NCBI RefSeq assembly: GCF_005405925.1
Contig: NZ_BJHV01000001.1
Location: 6,820,001 to 6,884,000 of the forward strand
Source of the DNA: Streptomyces antimycoticus
GTDB lineage: Bacteria; Actinomycetota; Actinomycetes; Streptomycetales; Streptomycetaceae
Length of the DNA: 64,000 nucleotides
Direction: 5' to 3'
Positions within the stretch are counted from its first letter, which is position 1. Every line of letters begins with the position of its first letter. Under the pieces are notes generated by a model. That model saw only the letters and a program-made list of their open reading frames with translations, did not search any database and was not told where the DNA came from. The position numbers and the translations under genes were made by a program. Below are positions 52,249 to 60,005 of this stretch, piece by piece.

Positions 52249-52347
52249 CCGACGGAGTAGCGGGCAGGCGCAGTTCTCGTCTGCCCTGACAGGGGACTGG
52301 CGGCTGGCCCTGCTTACACCTCGTGCAAGGTACTCCCGGCGGGGGCC

Positions 52348-52690
52348 GCGGCACATGGGGACGGACCGAGCCATTGATGGGCGGTGAGCTGGTGATCCAG
52401 ACGGCCTTCCCGGTGCCGGTGACTCGGGCGCGCACGTAGCCGAACGGCGCTCCGACCGCACCGCGTGGGAGCCACCTCAGGCGGCTCCCACGCCACCGCC
52501 AGGCGGCTTGGCCGTGAGGCAACCCTCTCACCGTCGGGTACGGCCGTGGCTGCACTGTGTCGCAATGGCGCGCTCGACCACCTCAACCGGTGGCAGACAT
52601 GGTCCGTGCCAGGGAGGCTGGCCCGTCCGCGTTATTCGAGCGTCGGCTGGGGAGACAGCGCGCCTGCTGTTTCGGGCAAACCCGCTGATC
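52348..52690 (+). repeat. direct repeat left copy: truncated third copy of the module start
   Basis: This stretch aligns with 58858-59165 over the small minus-strand ORF, the intergenic promoter region and the first 20 codons of the 89-residue gene. From ATG 52599 it reads VRAREAGPSALFERRLG, close to copy B, and then diverges and stops at 52688. The conserved TTA codon is kept. It is a same-orientation duplicate, so the two copies flank the RHS locus as direct repeats. Confidence 0.85.
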
Positions 52691-52765
52691 ACACCTCGGG
52701 ACGACAGGAATTGAACCTACCCCTGACCCCATGGCAGCAGACAGCGAGTGCTCGACCTGGCTGAC
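52688..52765 (-). other. tRNA-like relic, possible attachment site
   Basis: On the minus strand a D-arm-like segment (TCAGCCAGGTCGAGC, 52764-52750) is followed at tRNA-like spacing by a T-arm (GTAGGTTCAATTCCTGT, 52720-52704) with two wobble pairs. It resembles initiator tRNA in places, but no acceptor stem pairs and the anticodon arm is poor, so it is not a functional tRNA. Its place at the edge of the RHS island fits an integration scar. Confidence 0.3.
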
Positions 52766-52877
52766 ACATATGACCACGGCTTTGCACAGGCCATACCCCA
52801 GATTGGCCGAGCCTCGTTCGCACCTTCATATGATGAACCTTTTGCCATACGTTCGTTCGGTCGAGGGGGGGCGTTGC

Positions 52878-53252
52878 ATGGGCACCGGGGGCGGCCGCAA
52901 GGTTCTGGACATCAAGGTGGCGGACATCAAGTCGGTCGCGCCGACGTTCCACCACCAGGCGGTGAAGCTGAGTGAGGCGCTGACCACGCTGATCTCGACG
53001 CTGGACGGCTATGGGGAGCCGTGGGGGGATGACAAGCCCGGTAACGACTTCGGCAAGCAGTACAAGCCGAACCAGAAGCACATCGAGTCGGCGGCCGGCA
53101 TTCTCGTCCTCGGGCTGACCAGCATCTATGAGGCGATGAACGACATGGCTGATGGCCATGTCGACAACGACAAGCTCATCGAGGGCATGTTCACCAAGGC
53201 CAAGCACGACTCGGGTCATGACCAGGGTCCGGGCGCGGGCGGTCATCGGTGA
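52878..53252 (+). CDS. WXG100-like small helical protein (RHS partner)
   Basis: A 124-residue helical protein with the ESX-type turn GEPWGDDKPGNDFGKQY between two helices, as in WXG100-related proteins encoded before large secreted toxins. ATG 52878 is six bases after GAGGGGGG. Its stop overlaps the RHS start by four bases, so the two are co-translated. It probably helps export or fold the RHS protein through a type VII-like route; that route is inferred. Confidence 0.75.
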   Translation: MGTGGGRKVLDIKVADIKSVAPTFHHQAVKLSEALTTLISTLDGYGEPWGDDKPGNDFGKQYKPNQKHIESAAGILVLGLTSIYEAMNDMADGHVDNDKLIEGMFTKAKHDSGHDQGPGAGGHR

Positions 53253-56200
53253 GTTTCGGGAGCGATATCGAGGACAAGGCGAAGGCCCTCCTCATGAAGC
53301 TGGGCATGTGGTGGCCGGACGCCAATTCCGGCACGCTGCGCCACGCGGCCGACGCCTGGCGGACGTTCGCCGACAGTGTGGACGATGTGCGGGTCGCGAC
53401 CGACAAGGCGGCCACGACGCTCATCCACCACAACAAGGGTGAGGCGATCGACGCCTTCGAGACCTTCTGGGGGCGTTACGCCAAGGGCAAGGACGAGGGC
53501 TGGCTGAGCAATCTCGCCAAGTCCGCGCGGAACATGGCCAAAGCGCTGGACAAGTTCGCCGACACGGTCGATGACGCGATCGAGAAGCTGTGGACGCAGA
53601 TCAGCATCGATGCCGTCGCGCTTGTCGGCGGTGGGCTGCTGACCATCGTCACCGGAGGTGCCTCGGACGGGGTGGCGGCGGAGATCATCGCCATGGCCGC
53701 CGGTCTGGGCGTCGCCGTGGAGGAGGCGGTCGCCGTCATCGCGGCGGAGATGCTGACGGGCGCGGTCTTCACGAGCGTGCTGTCGGTGACGATCGACGCG
53801 GCGGTGGCCCAGCCGGTGAAGATCGCTCTGGGGCAGCAGAAGGGTTTCAGCCTGGACGAGGTCAATCAGGCGGCCAGGGACGGCATGATCGACGGCGGTA
53901 TCTTCGGCGCCGGGCTGGGGGTGCTCAAGCCCGGTGTGATGCCCAAGTTCACCGGCGTGCCGGATCTGCTCAAGCCGCCGAAGGTGCCCTCGCTGCGCCC
54001 GAACCTGGTCGAGGAGGGCCCGGCCGCCCGCCCGGCCAGGAAGTGCCCGTGTACGGGTGAGCCGATCGACATCGCGACGGGTGCGATGTTGATGGAGCAC
54101 ACCGATCTGACGCTTCCCGGTTCGCTGCCGCTGGTGTTCGAGCGTACTCATGTGTCCTCGTACCGGGGCGGGGTGTGGTTCGGCCCGACCTGGAGCAGCC
54201 TGCTGGACGAGCGGGTCCAGCTGGACGCGGAGGGTGTGGTGTTCGCCGCCGCGGACGGGATGCGGTTGGTGTATCCGGTGCCGGAGGCGGGGGTGCCGAC
54301 GCTGCCCGCGAAGGGTGCGCGGTGGCCGCTGGAGTGGGACGGCAAGCCGGACGGTGTCATGACGGTCACCGATCCGGAGACGGGTGTGGTGCGGACGTTC
54401 GTCCGTCCCGCCGCCACGGAGGAGCCGGGCGCGGTCTACCTGGTCCTGGAGAGCCTCCAGGACCGCAACGGCGCCCGCATCGACATCGAACGCGCCCTGA
54501 GCGGCGCCCCGCTGGCCGTCCGCCACTCCGGGGGCTACTACCTGGTCGTCGACACCGAGGGCCAGCGCGTCACCGCGCTCCGGCTCCTGGACGAACCGCC
54601 GTCGATCTACACCCCCGAGCGGAACCGCGAGGGCGGCACGGTGGTGATGCGCTACGGCTACGACGAAGCGGGCAACCTCACCGAGGTCATCAACTCCAGC
54701 GGCGAGCCGCTGCGGTTCACCTACGACGACCAGGGACGGGTGACGTCCTGGACCGACCGCAACGGCACCTCGTTCCGGTACGTGTACGGGCCGGACGGGA
54801 AGGTGGTGCGCACCGAGGGCAGCGACGGTGTCTTCAACGGCGGCCTGGAGTATGACGACGCGGCGCGGACGACGGTCTATACGGACTCGCTGGGCCACCG
54901 CACGGCGTATCGGTACAACGCCGACGGGCAGCTGGTCGAGGAGACCGGTCCGCTGGGGCACACGACGCTGACGGAGTGGGACGCGCGCGGCGACCGTAAG
55001 GTGTCGACGACGGATCCCCTGGGCCGTACCACCCGCTACGCGTACGACGAGGACGGCAATCTGACCGGCGTCACCCTGCCGGACGGCAGCGAGGCCCGGG
55101 CCACGTACAACGCGCTGTGCCTGCCGGTGGAGGTGACCGAGCCGGGCGGCGGGACATGGCGCCACACGTATGACGACACGGGGAACCTCCTCTCGACGAC
55201 CGACCCCGTGGGGGCGACCACGGCCTACGGCTACACCGAGCGGGGCCACCTGGCCGAGGTGATGGACGCGCTGGGTAACACCGCGCGCCTGACCCCGGAC
55301 CCGGCCGGGCTCCCCATCGCCGTAACGGACCCGTTGGGCCACACCACGAGCGTCCGCCGGGACCCCTTCGGCCGGGTGGTGGCGGCGACGGATCCGCTGG
55401 GCCATACGACCCGTATGGGCTGGACGACCGAGGGCAAACCGGTGTGGCGGGAGGAGCCGGACGGCGCCCGGGAGAGCTGGACCTGGGACGGCGAGGGGAA
55501 CCTCCTCACCCACACGGACCCCGCGGGCCACACCACCCACCAGACGTCCACCCACTTCGACGTACCCGTGACCCGTACGGAGCCGGACGGCGCGACGTAC
55601 GCCTTCGCCTACGACACCGAGCTGCGCCTGACCGAGGTCACCAACCCCCAGGGCCTGACCTGGACCTACACCTACGACCCGGCGGGTCGGCTCACCACCG
55701 AGACCGACTTCAACGGCCGCACCGTGGCCTACGCCCACGACCCGGCGGGCGACCTGCTGACCCGCACAGGCGGCGCGGGCGAGACGCTGCACTTCACCCG
55801 GGACGCGCTGGGCCGCACAACGGAACAGCGCGACGAGGCGGGCGCACGGACGACGTATGCCTACGACGCGCAGGGCGCCCTGACGCGAGCGGCCAATCCG
55901 GACGTCGAGCTGACCCTCGAACGGGACGCGTTGGGCCGGGTCCTGTCGGAGACGGTCAACGGCCGGACGACGACGTACGCGTATGACGCCGTGGGCCGCC
56001 GCACCGAACGCATGACGCCCTCGGGCCTGATGAGCGTCTGGACCTACGACGAGGCGGGCCGCCCCGCCGCGTTGCGCACCGGGACGGCGGGGACCCTGAC
56101 CCTCACGTACGACGCGGCGGGCCGGGAGACGGAACGCCGCATCGGCGAGGCGGTGCGACTGACCCAGACCTGGGACAGGTCAGACCGCCTGACGACCCAG

Positions 56201-57556
56201 ACAATCGCCGAGGGCCGTGGCAACGAGGCGAACCGGATCCTCCAACACCGCTCCTACGCCTACCGCCCGGACGGCTACCTCACCGAGATCCGCGAACTCA
56301 CCTCGGGCACGCGCCGCTTCGACCTCGACCCGGTCGGCCGCGTGACGGCGGTCCACGCCCACGGCTGGACCGAGACGTACGCCTACGACACGGCGGGCAA
56401 CCTGACGCAGGCCACGGCCCCTGACCACGCGTCCCCCGGCGACCGCGAGTTCACCGGCACGGTGATCCACCGAGCGGGCCGCACGACGTACGAACACGAC
56501 GCCCAGGGCCGCCTCACCCGCCGCACCCGCAAACTCCTCAACGGCCGGACCCGCACCTGGACCTACACCTGGAACGCGGAAGACCGCCTGACGGACGCGA
56601 CAACCCCGGACGGCGACCATTGGCACTACACATACGACCCCCTCGGCCGCCGCATATCCAAACAACGCCTGGCCGAGGACGGCACGGTGAGGGAGTCGCT
56701 GACCTTCGCGTGGGAAGACACTCGCCTTGCCGAGCAATCCACACCAGAGGGCAACCACACCACCTGGGACTACGCCCCGGACACCCACCGCCCCCTGACC
56801 CAAACCGACCACACGTCACTGGTGCGCGAGCCCGGCGAATCCCTCATAGAGAAATTCACCGGCGCCGACGACGACACCACACCGCGCTTCCACGCCATCA
56901 TCACGGACCTGGTCGGCACCCCAACGGAGTTGGTCACCGCGGCCGGTGACCTGGCCTGGCAACGCCGCACCACCCTCTGGGGCACAGATTTCCCCACCGG
57001 GGCAAGCCCTTCAACGGTCGACTGCCCCCTCCGCTTCCCCGGCCAATACGCCGACCCCGAAACGGGCCTGCACTACAACTACTTCCGCCACTACGACCCG
57101 GAAACGGCCCGCTACGTCACCCCAGACCCGCTGGGCCTCGAGCCTGCCCCCAACCACCACGGGTATCTTCCTGATCCTCGGACTGGGGTCGATCCCCTGG
57201 GGCTGGCAGGTTGTAAGGATGCCCATGTAGCACTCCGAGGTTGGCGAAACAAGGATTACCAGCTCGGAAGCCAGCAGATAAAGCTGGACAAGAAGGGTAT
57301 GAAGCACTTCCTTGAGCGACATCACCCGGAGTACTGGGATGGCTCAACGAAGGGTCAACAATCCTTCTTCGATCCGAAAATGAGCGTTACGGACGTCAGG
57401 TCGGCTGTCGAAGATGTACTCAAGCAGAACCGTGACACGATAGACCGGCGTGGCGTTGATAAAATGTACCAAGTGACCGGTGAGGTTGACGGGACAACCT
57501 ACGTCCTGGGTATCAATCGGGGACGAGTTGGCCAGTTCTACCCGCTCAACGAATAA
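53249..57556 (+). CDS. RHS/YD-repeat polymorphic toxin with probable EndoU nuclease end
   Basis: A 1435-residue toxin. Residues 1-90 are WXG/LXG-like helical, about 115-200 contain hydrophobic helices, CPCTGEPIDIATGAM begins the RHS part (about 268), and YD repeats run to the core end RFPGQYADPETGLHYNYFRHYDPETARYVTPDPLGL. The variable tip (about 1320-1435) reads KGMKHFLERHHPEYWDG...QSFF...VLGINRGRVGQFYPL, which fits bacterial EndoU RNases. Base composition drops sharply in the tip, a sign of module exchange. The stop and the immunity start overlap (TAATG). Confidence 0.88.
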   Translation: MSFGSDIEDKAKALLMKLGMWWPDANSGTLRHAADAWRTFADSVDDVRVATDKAATTLIHHNKGEAIDAFETFWGRYAKGKDEGWLSNLAKSARNMAKALDKFADTVDDAIEKLWTQISIDAVALVGGGLLTIVTGGASDGVAAEIIAMAAGLGVAVEEAVAVIAAEMLTGAVFTSVLSVTIDAAVAQPVKIALGQQKGFSLDEVNQAARDGMIDGGIFGAGLGVLKPGVMPKFTGVPDLLKPPKVPSLRPNLVEEGPAARPARKCPCTGEPIDIATGAMLMEHTDLTLPGSLPLVFERTHVSSYRGGVWFGPTWSSLLDERVQLDAEGVVFAAADGMRLVYPVPEAGVPTLPAKGARWPLEWDGKPDGVMTVTDPETGVVRTFVRPAATEEPGAVYLVLESLQDRNGARIDIERALSGAPLAVRHSGGYYLVVDTEGQRVTALRLLDEPPSIYTPERNREGGTVVMRYGYDEAGNLTEVINSSGEPLRFTYDDQGRVTSWTDRNGTSFRYVYGPDGKVVRTEGSDGVFNGGLEYDDAARTTVYTDSLGHRTAYRYNADGQLVEETGPLGHTTLTEWDARGDRKVSTTDPLGRTTRYAYDEDGNLTGVTLPDGSEARATYNALCLPVEVTEPGGGTWRHTYDDTGNLLSTTDPVGATTAYGYTERGHLAEVMDALGNTARLTPDPAGLPIAVTDPLGHTTSVRRDPFGRVVAATDPLGHTTRMGWTTEGKPVWREEPDGARESWTWDGEGNLLTHTDPAGHTTHQTSTHFDVPVTRTEPDGATYAFAYDTELRLTEVTNPQGLTWTYTYDPAGRLTTETDFNGRTVAYAHDPAGDLLTRTGGAGETLHFTRDALGRTTEQRDEAGARTTYAYDAQGALTRAANPDVELTLERDALGRVLSETVNGRTTTYAYDAVGRRTERMTPSGLMSVWTYDEAGRPAALRTGTAGTLTLTYDAAGRETERRIGEAVRLTQTWDRSDRLTTQTIAEGRGNEANRILQHRSYAYRPDGYLTEIRELTSGTRRFDLDPVGRVTAVHAHGWTETYAYDTAGNLTQATAPDHASPGDREFTGTVIHRAGRTTYEHDAQGRLTRRTRKLLNGRTRTWTYTWNAEDRLTDATTPDGDHWHYTYDPLGRRISKQRLAEDGTVRESLTFAWEDTRLAEQSTPEGNHTTWDYAPDTHRPLTQTDHTSLVREPGESLIEKFTGADDDTTPRFHAIITDLVGTPTELVTAAGDLAWQRRTTLWGTDFPTGASPSTVDCPLRFPGQYADPETGLHYNYFRHYDPETARYVTPDPLGLEPAPNHHGYLPDPRTGVDPLGLAGCKDAHVALRGWRNKDYQLGSQQIKLDKKGMKHFLERHHPEYWDGSTKGQQSFFDPKMSVTDVRSAVEDVLKQNRDTIDRRGVDKMYQVTGEVDGTTYVLGINRGRVGQFYPLNE

Positions 57557-58038
57557 TGAGGGCCATGCTGTCCGTACATTCTTTTCTGAAGGAGCCAGGC
57601 GGTTCTTTCGTGCCTGTAGGGCAGGCGCAATTTCGGATTCCGGACCCGGACTATATCGAGGGTGCCCTGGAGTTGGAGGTGAATGGCGTCCCCATTCTCT
57701 CCCTGAATGATTGGGACTACATTGATCAACTCTGGTCATATCTCATCAACGCCATGGAGGAGTATTCGGAATCGGGCGTCGCATCAACCAGACTCCCTGA
57801 TCAGCCGACCAAGCTGACTCTGTCAAGGCAAGGAAAGAGTTACGTTCTTGTTCGGGTGGATAGAGGTAAACAGTCGCGGAGCTCGGCAGTCGAGGAGAGT
57901 GAGTTCTTCCGTGTGCTATTGGAGTCCGGAGATCTGTTCTTCGCCTGTATGGCCGGAATCCTTCCTGAGGTCGCAGACTATTACAACTCTGAGCGGGAAA
58001 GGCTGCTCAGGCTTCGTGGTTGTCAGGGGTTTCAGTGA
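57556..58038 (+). CDS. predicted immunity protein for the RHS toxin
   Basis: A 160-residue soluble protein of low G+C with no family that I recognise: VHSFLKEPGGSFVPVGQAQF at the start, NGVPILSLNDWDYIDQLWSYLINAMEEY in the middle. The ATG overlaps the toxin stop by one base, the typical toxin-immunity arrangement, and it shares the low G+C of the toxin tip. It should bind and block the EndoU-like domain in the producing cell. Confidence 0.72.
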   Translation: MRAMLSVHSFLKEPGGSFVPVGQAQFRIPDPDYIEGALELEVNGVPILSLNDWDYIDQLWSYLINAMEEYSESGVASTRLPDQPTKLTLSRQGKSYVLVRVDRGKQSRSSAVEESEFFRVLLESGDLFFACMAGILPEVADYYNSERERLLRLRGCQGFQ

Positions 58039-58141
58039 TGGTGGTGTCTGTCGGCTCTGGAGCACTCCTGGTGCACCGACGAGGTTCCGGTGGCGCTGCC
58101 TGACTCACACAATCTGACGCGGCGGGTACGGCAGCAGGACC
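58039..58141. other. low-G+C spacer after the immunity gene
   Basis: About 100 bases without a gene, of mixed composition, between the immunity gene and a broken small gene. Confidence 0.5.
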
Positions 58142-58388
58142 ATGAATGCCATCATTGCTCGCACGCTGATGGAGCTGTGTATCCCTTGAGTTGCCCGACG
58201 AAGAGTCTGTCTCTGTGGAGGCGTCGGCAGTTCTGGCTGAGGATGCCGCCACGTCGCTAGGGGCTCTATCAGATACCGAACGAGCGGAACTGATCTCGAT
58301 CATTACCCAGATGGGTGAAGAAGCCGGGGATAAGGATCGTCGGCAAGCCCTCCAGGATCTCCCTGAAGGACTTGGGCTTACCGAGTGA
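58142..58388 (+). pseudogene. broken small gene, possibly a second immunity-type protein
   Basis: The frame from ATG 58142 reads MNAIIARTLMELCI and then stops; one base further, LELPDEESVSVEASAVLAED...LSDTERAELISIITQM...LPEGLGLTE continues to 58388. The two halves join into an acidic helical protein of about 80 residues like those that often follow toxin genes in Streptomyces. One extra base near 58184 breaks it. A TTG at 58191 could start the second part alone. Confidence 0.5.
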
Positions 58389-58437
58389 CCAGCGCTTTGC
58401 CAATGTGCTCGACCTTTGTGAACGCATCCCGGCATCG

Positions 58438-58848
58438 TCAGTTCGGCGCGCCCCAGTCCCTCCGGTACGCGGCCCAGTCACCCGGCGTCGCCGCGAAGTC
58501 CACATACAGCGCGACGCCGAACCGCTCGCGCCGCGCGTCCTCGCCGTTCAGCCCGAGGCGGGCGCCCCGGACGGCCGCGGCCACCGTCTCGGCCGACTCG
58601 TGGTGGCCGATGTCGTCGGTGTGGAAGGCCGGAAGGCTCATCAGCAGGTCGGTGCCGCGCGGGGTCGCCTCCAGGGCCAGCCGCGTCTGCTGCGCCACAT
58701 AGCCTCCGTACAGGCTCTCCATGGGCATCGCCGTGTCGTAGGACATCACCGCGATCTGATCGACCCGGCAGGCGACCGCGCCGAAGTACGACTGCGACCA
58801 CCACTTGGGGTGACCGGCGACGAACCCCGCGACGGAGTGGAAGGAGGG
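58438..58848 (-). pseudogene. 3' remnant of a GH18-like protein gene
   Basis: About 135 codons from RPSFHSVAGFVAGHPKWWSQ through VDQIAVMSYDTAMPMESLYGGYVAQQTRLALEATPRGTDLLMSLPAFH look like the second half of a GH18-type TIM barrel. The catalytic DxxDxDxE part is missing. The homology breaks at about 58850, exactly where the direct repeat begins, so the module insertion removed its 5' end. The frame stays open upstream but has no family match. Confidence 0.6.
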
Positions 58849-58857
58849 GCGGGGGAC

Positions 58858-59165
58858 GTGGCAAATGAGGACGAACCTAGCGGTTGTTGGGCGGTGAGCT
58901 GGTGATCCAGACGGCCATGCCGGTGCCGGTGACTCGAGCTCGCACGTAGCTGACCGGCGCTCCGACGGCACGGGGAGCCGCCCCTGACGGCTTCCGTGCC
59001 ACCAGCCCGGCGGCTCGGCCGTGGGGCGACCCCCTCACCTATGGGTGTGGTCCTGGATACAGTGGGTAGCCACAGCGGCTCGACCACCTCGACCGGAGGC
59101 AGACATGGCCCGTGCCTGGGAGGCTGACCCGTCCGCGTTATTCGACCGTCGGCTGGGGAAGTCGG
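58858..59165. repeat. direct repeat right copy (module B start)
   Basis: The partner of 52348-52690, in the same orientation. It holds the minus-strand 53-codon ORF, the promoter region and the first codons of the 89-residue gene of module B. Confidence 0.85.
58877..59038 (-). CDS. conserved small ORF divergent from module B (53 aa)
   Basis: A GTG-started frame encodes RGSPHGRAAGLVARKPS...GAPVSYVRARVTGTGMAVW and ends ITSSPPNNR. In the direct-repeat copy near 52531 the same frame is kept with mainly third-position changes over YVRARVTGTG-AVWITSSPP, which suggests that it was coding, although that copy has lost its stop. No ribosome-binding site is clear and no family is known. Confidence 0.42.
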   Translation of the reverse strand: MRGSPHGRAAGLVARKPSGAAPRAVGAPVSYVRARVTGTGMAVWITSSPPNNR

Positions 59166-59374
59166 CCGAAGCGCTCGGGAACTCCGACGGCAATGACGAG
59201 TGTCCGGACATCTGGCAGCTCGACAACGGTGATGTGGCCGTGATCGGCAGGGATCCGACAGCCGTCTACGGCCCCCGCCTGCCGCAGGGCGTGCACCTCG
59301 CTCCGGACGAGCGGCTGGTCGTCATCCCGGGGAACATGCTCAGCGCGGCGAAGAAGGACATCCCCGATGCTTGA
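59105..59374 (+). CDS. conserved small protein, first gene of module copy B
   Basis: An 89-residue protein, ARAWEADPSALFDRRLGKS, then the CPDIWQLDNGDVAVIGRD core and DERLVVIPGNMLSAAK. It is colinear with the 90-residue protein of copy A. ATG 59105 follows GGAGG by six bases. Codon 12 is TTA. The stop overlaps the DUF6879 start by eight bases, as in copy A. Confidence 0.85.
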   Translation: MARAWEADPSALFDRRLGKSAEALGNSDGNDECPDIWQLDNGDVAVIGRDPTAVYGPRLPQGVHLAPDERLVVIPGNMLSAAKKDIPDA

Positions 59375-60005
59375 CCTCCTCGCCCCCGTCCTCGTTCCCG
59401 ACCAGGGCGATCGGCTCACCCGCACCGCCTACAAGCAGGACTTCCGAGAACGGGAGGACGCGGTCCGTGACGGGAGTTCCTGGAAGCTGGAGCGCCGACA
59501 GCACTTCGAGGAGCAGGGCAGTCCGAGCCGGGACGCCCTGCGCCGGGGTGACTGGGAGGAGGCGCTTCGGCTCCTCGCCGACCGGCGCGACACCTTGGCG
59601 GCGACCGCCCAGGAGGACGAGCGCCGAGGGTATGCCTTTCACCGTGTGCGGGTGGTCGAGAGGCCACTGACGCCGTACGTGCAGTGGGAACTCCACTCCC
59701 AGCGGCAGCGTGCGGAGTACGGGCAGCGGATCAGGGTCGTCCCCGCCGAACAGGTAGCCGCCTCGGAGGACACCGGCCCGCTTCCGGAAGTGGTTGTCCT
59801 GGGTGGCCACACCCTCTTCCAAGTCCTCTACACCGAAGCAGGAGTTGCGAACGGCGCGATCCGCTACACCGACCGTGATCTCGTCGAGCGCTGGGAGAAC
59901 TACATCAAGGCACTCTACGCGGTGGGTGAAGAGGTGATCTCCTACTTCGACCGCGAGGTGGCGCACCTTGATCCGCCGACGCCTAGCGACGAGGGAAGGG
60001 AGTAG
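59367..60005 (+). CDS. DUF6879 family protein, module copy B
   Basis: A 212-residue protein colinear with copy A: SSWKLERRQHFEE, FHRVRVVERPLTPYVQWELHSQRQRAEYGQRIRVV and GPLPEVVVLGGHTLFQVLY. It is soluble. The end overlaps the STAND gene by 38 bases in another frame, so translation is coupled. Function unknown. Confidence 0.87.
   Translation: MLDLLAPVLVPDQGDRLTRTAYKQDFREREDAVRDGSSWKLERRQHFEEQGSPSRDALRRGDWEEALRLLADRRDTLAATAQEDERRGYAFHRVRVVERPLTPYVQWELHSQRQRAEYGQRIRVVPAEQVAASEDTGPLPEVVVLGGHTLFQVLYTEAGVANGAIRYTDRDLVERWENYIKALYAVGEEVISYFDREVAHLDPPTPSDEGRE

Larger units (their letters stand above)
52249..52877. other. gene-poor stretch holding a truncated module copy and a tRNA-like relic
   Basis: No intact gene is seen in these 629 bases. 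From left to right they hold the end of the ATPase remnant, a degraded copy of the start of the small-protein/DUF6879/STAND module, a tRNA-like relic, and the promoter region of the WXG-like gene. Confidence 0.7.

Noticed and set aside
58406..58422. Second D-arm-like piece matching the tRNA relic (GTGCTCGACCT)
   Set aside because: Only eleven bases match and no T-arm follows, so it is probably chance and not the other attachment end.
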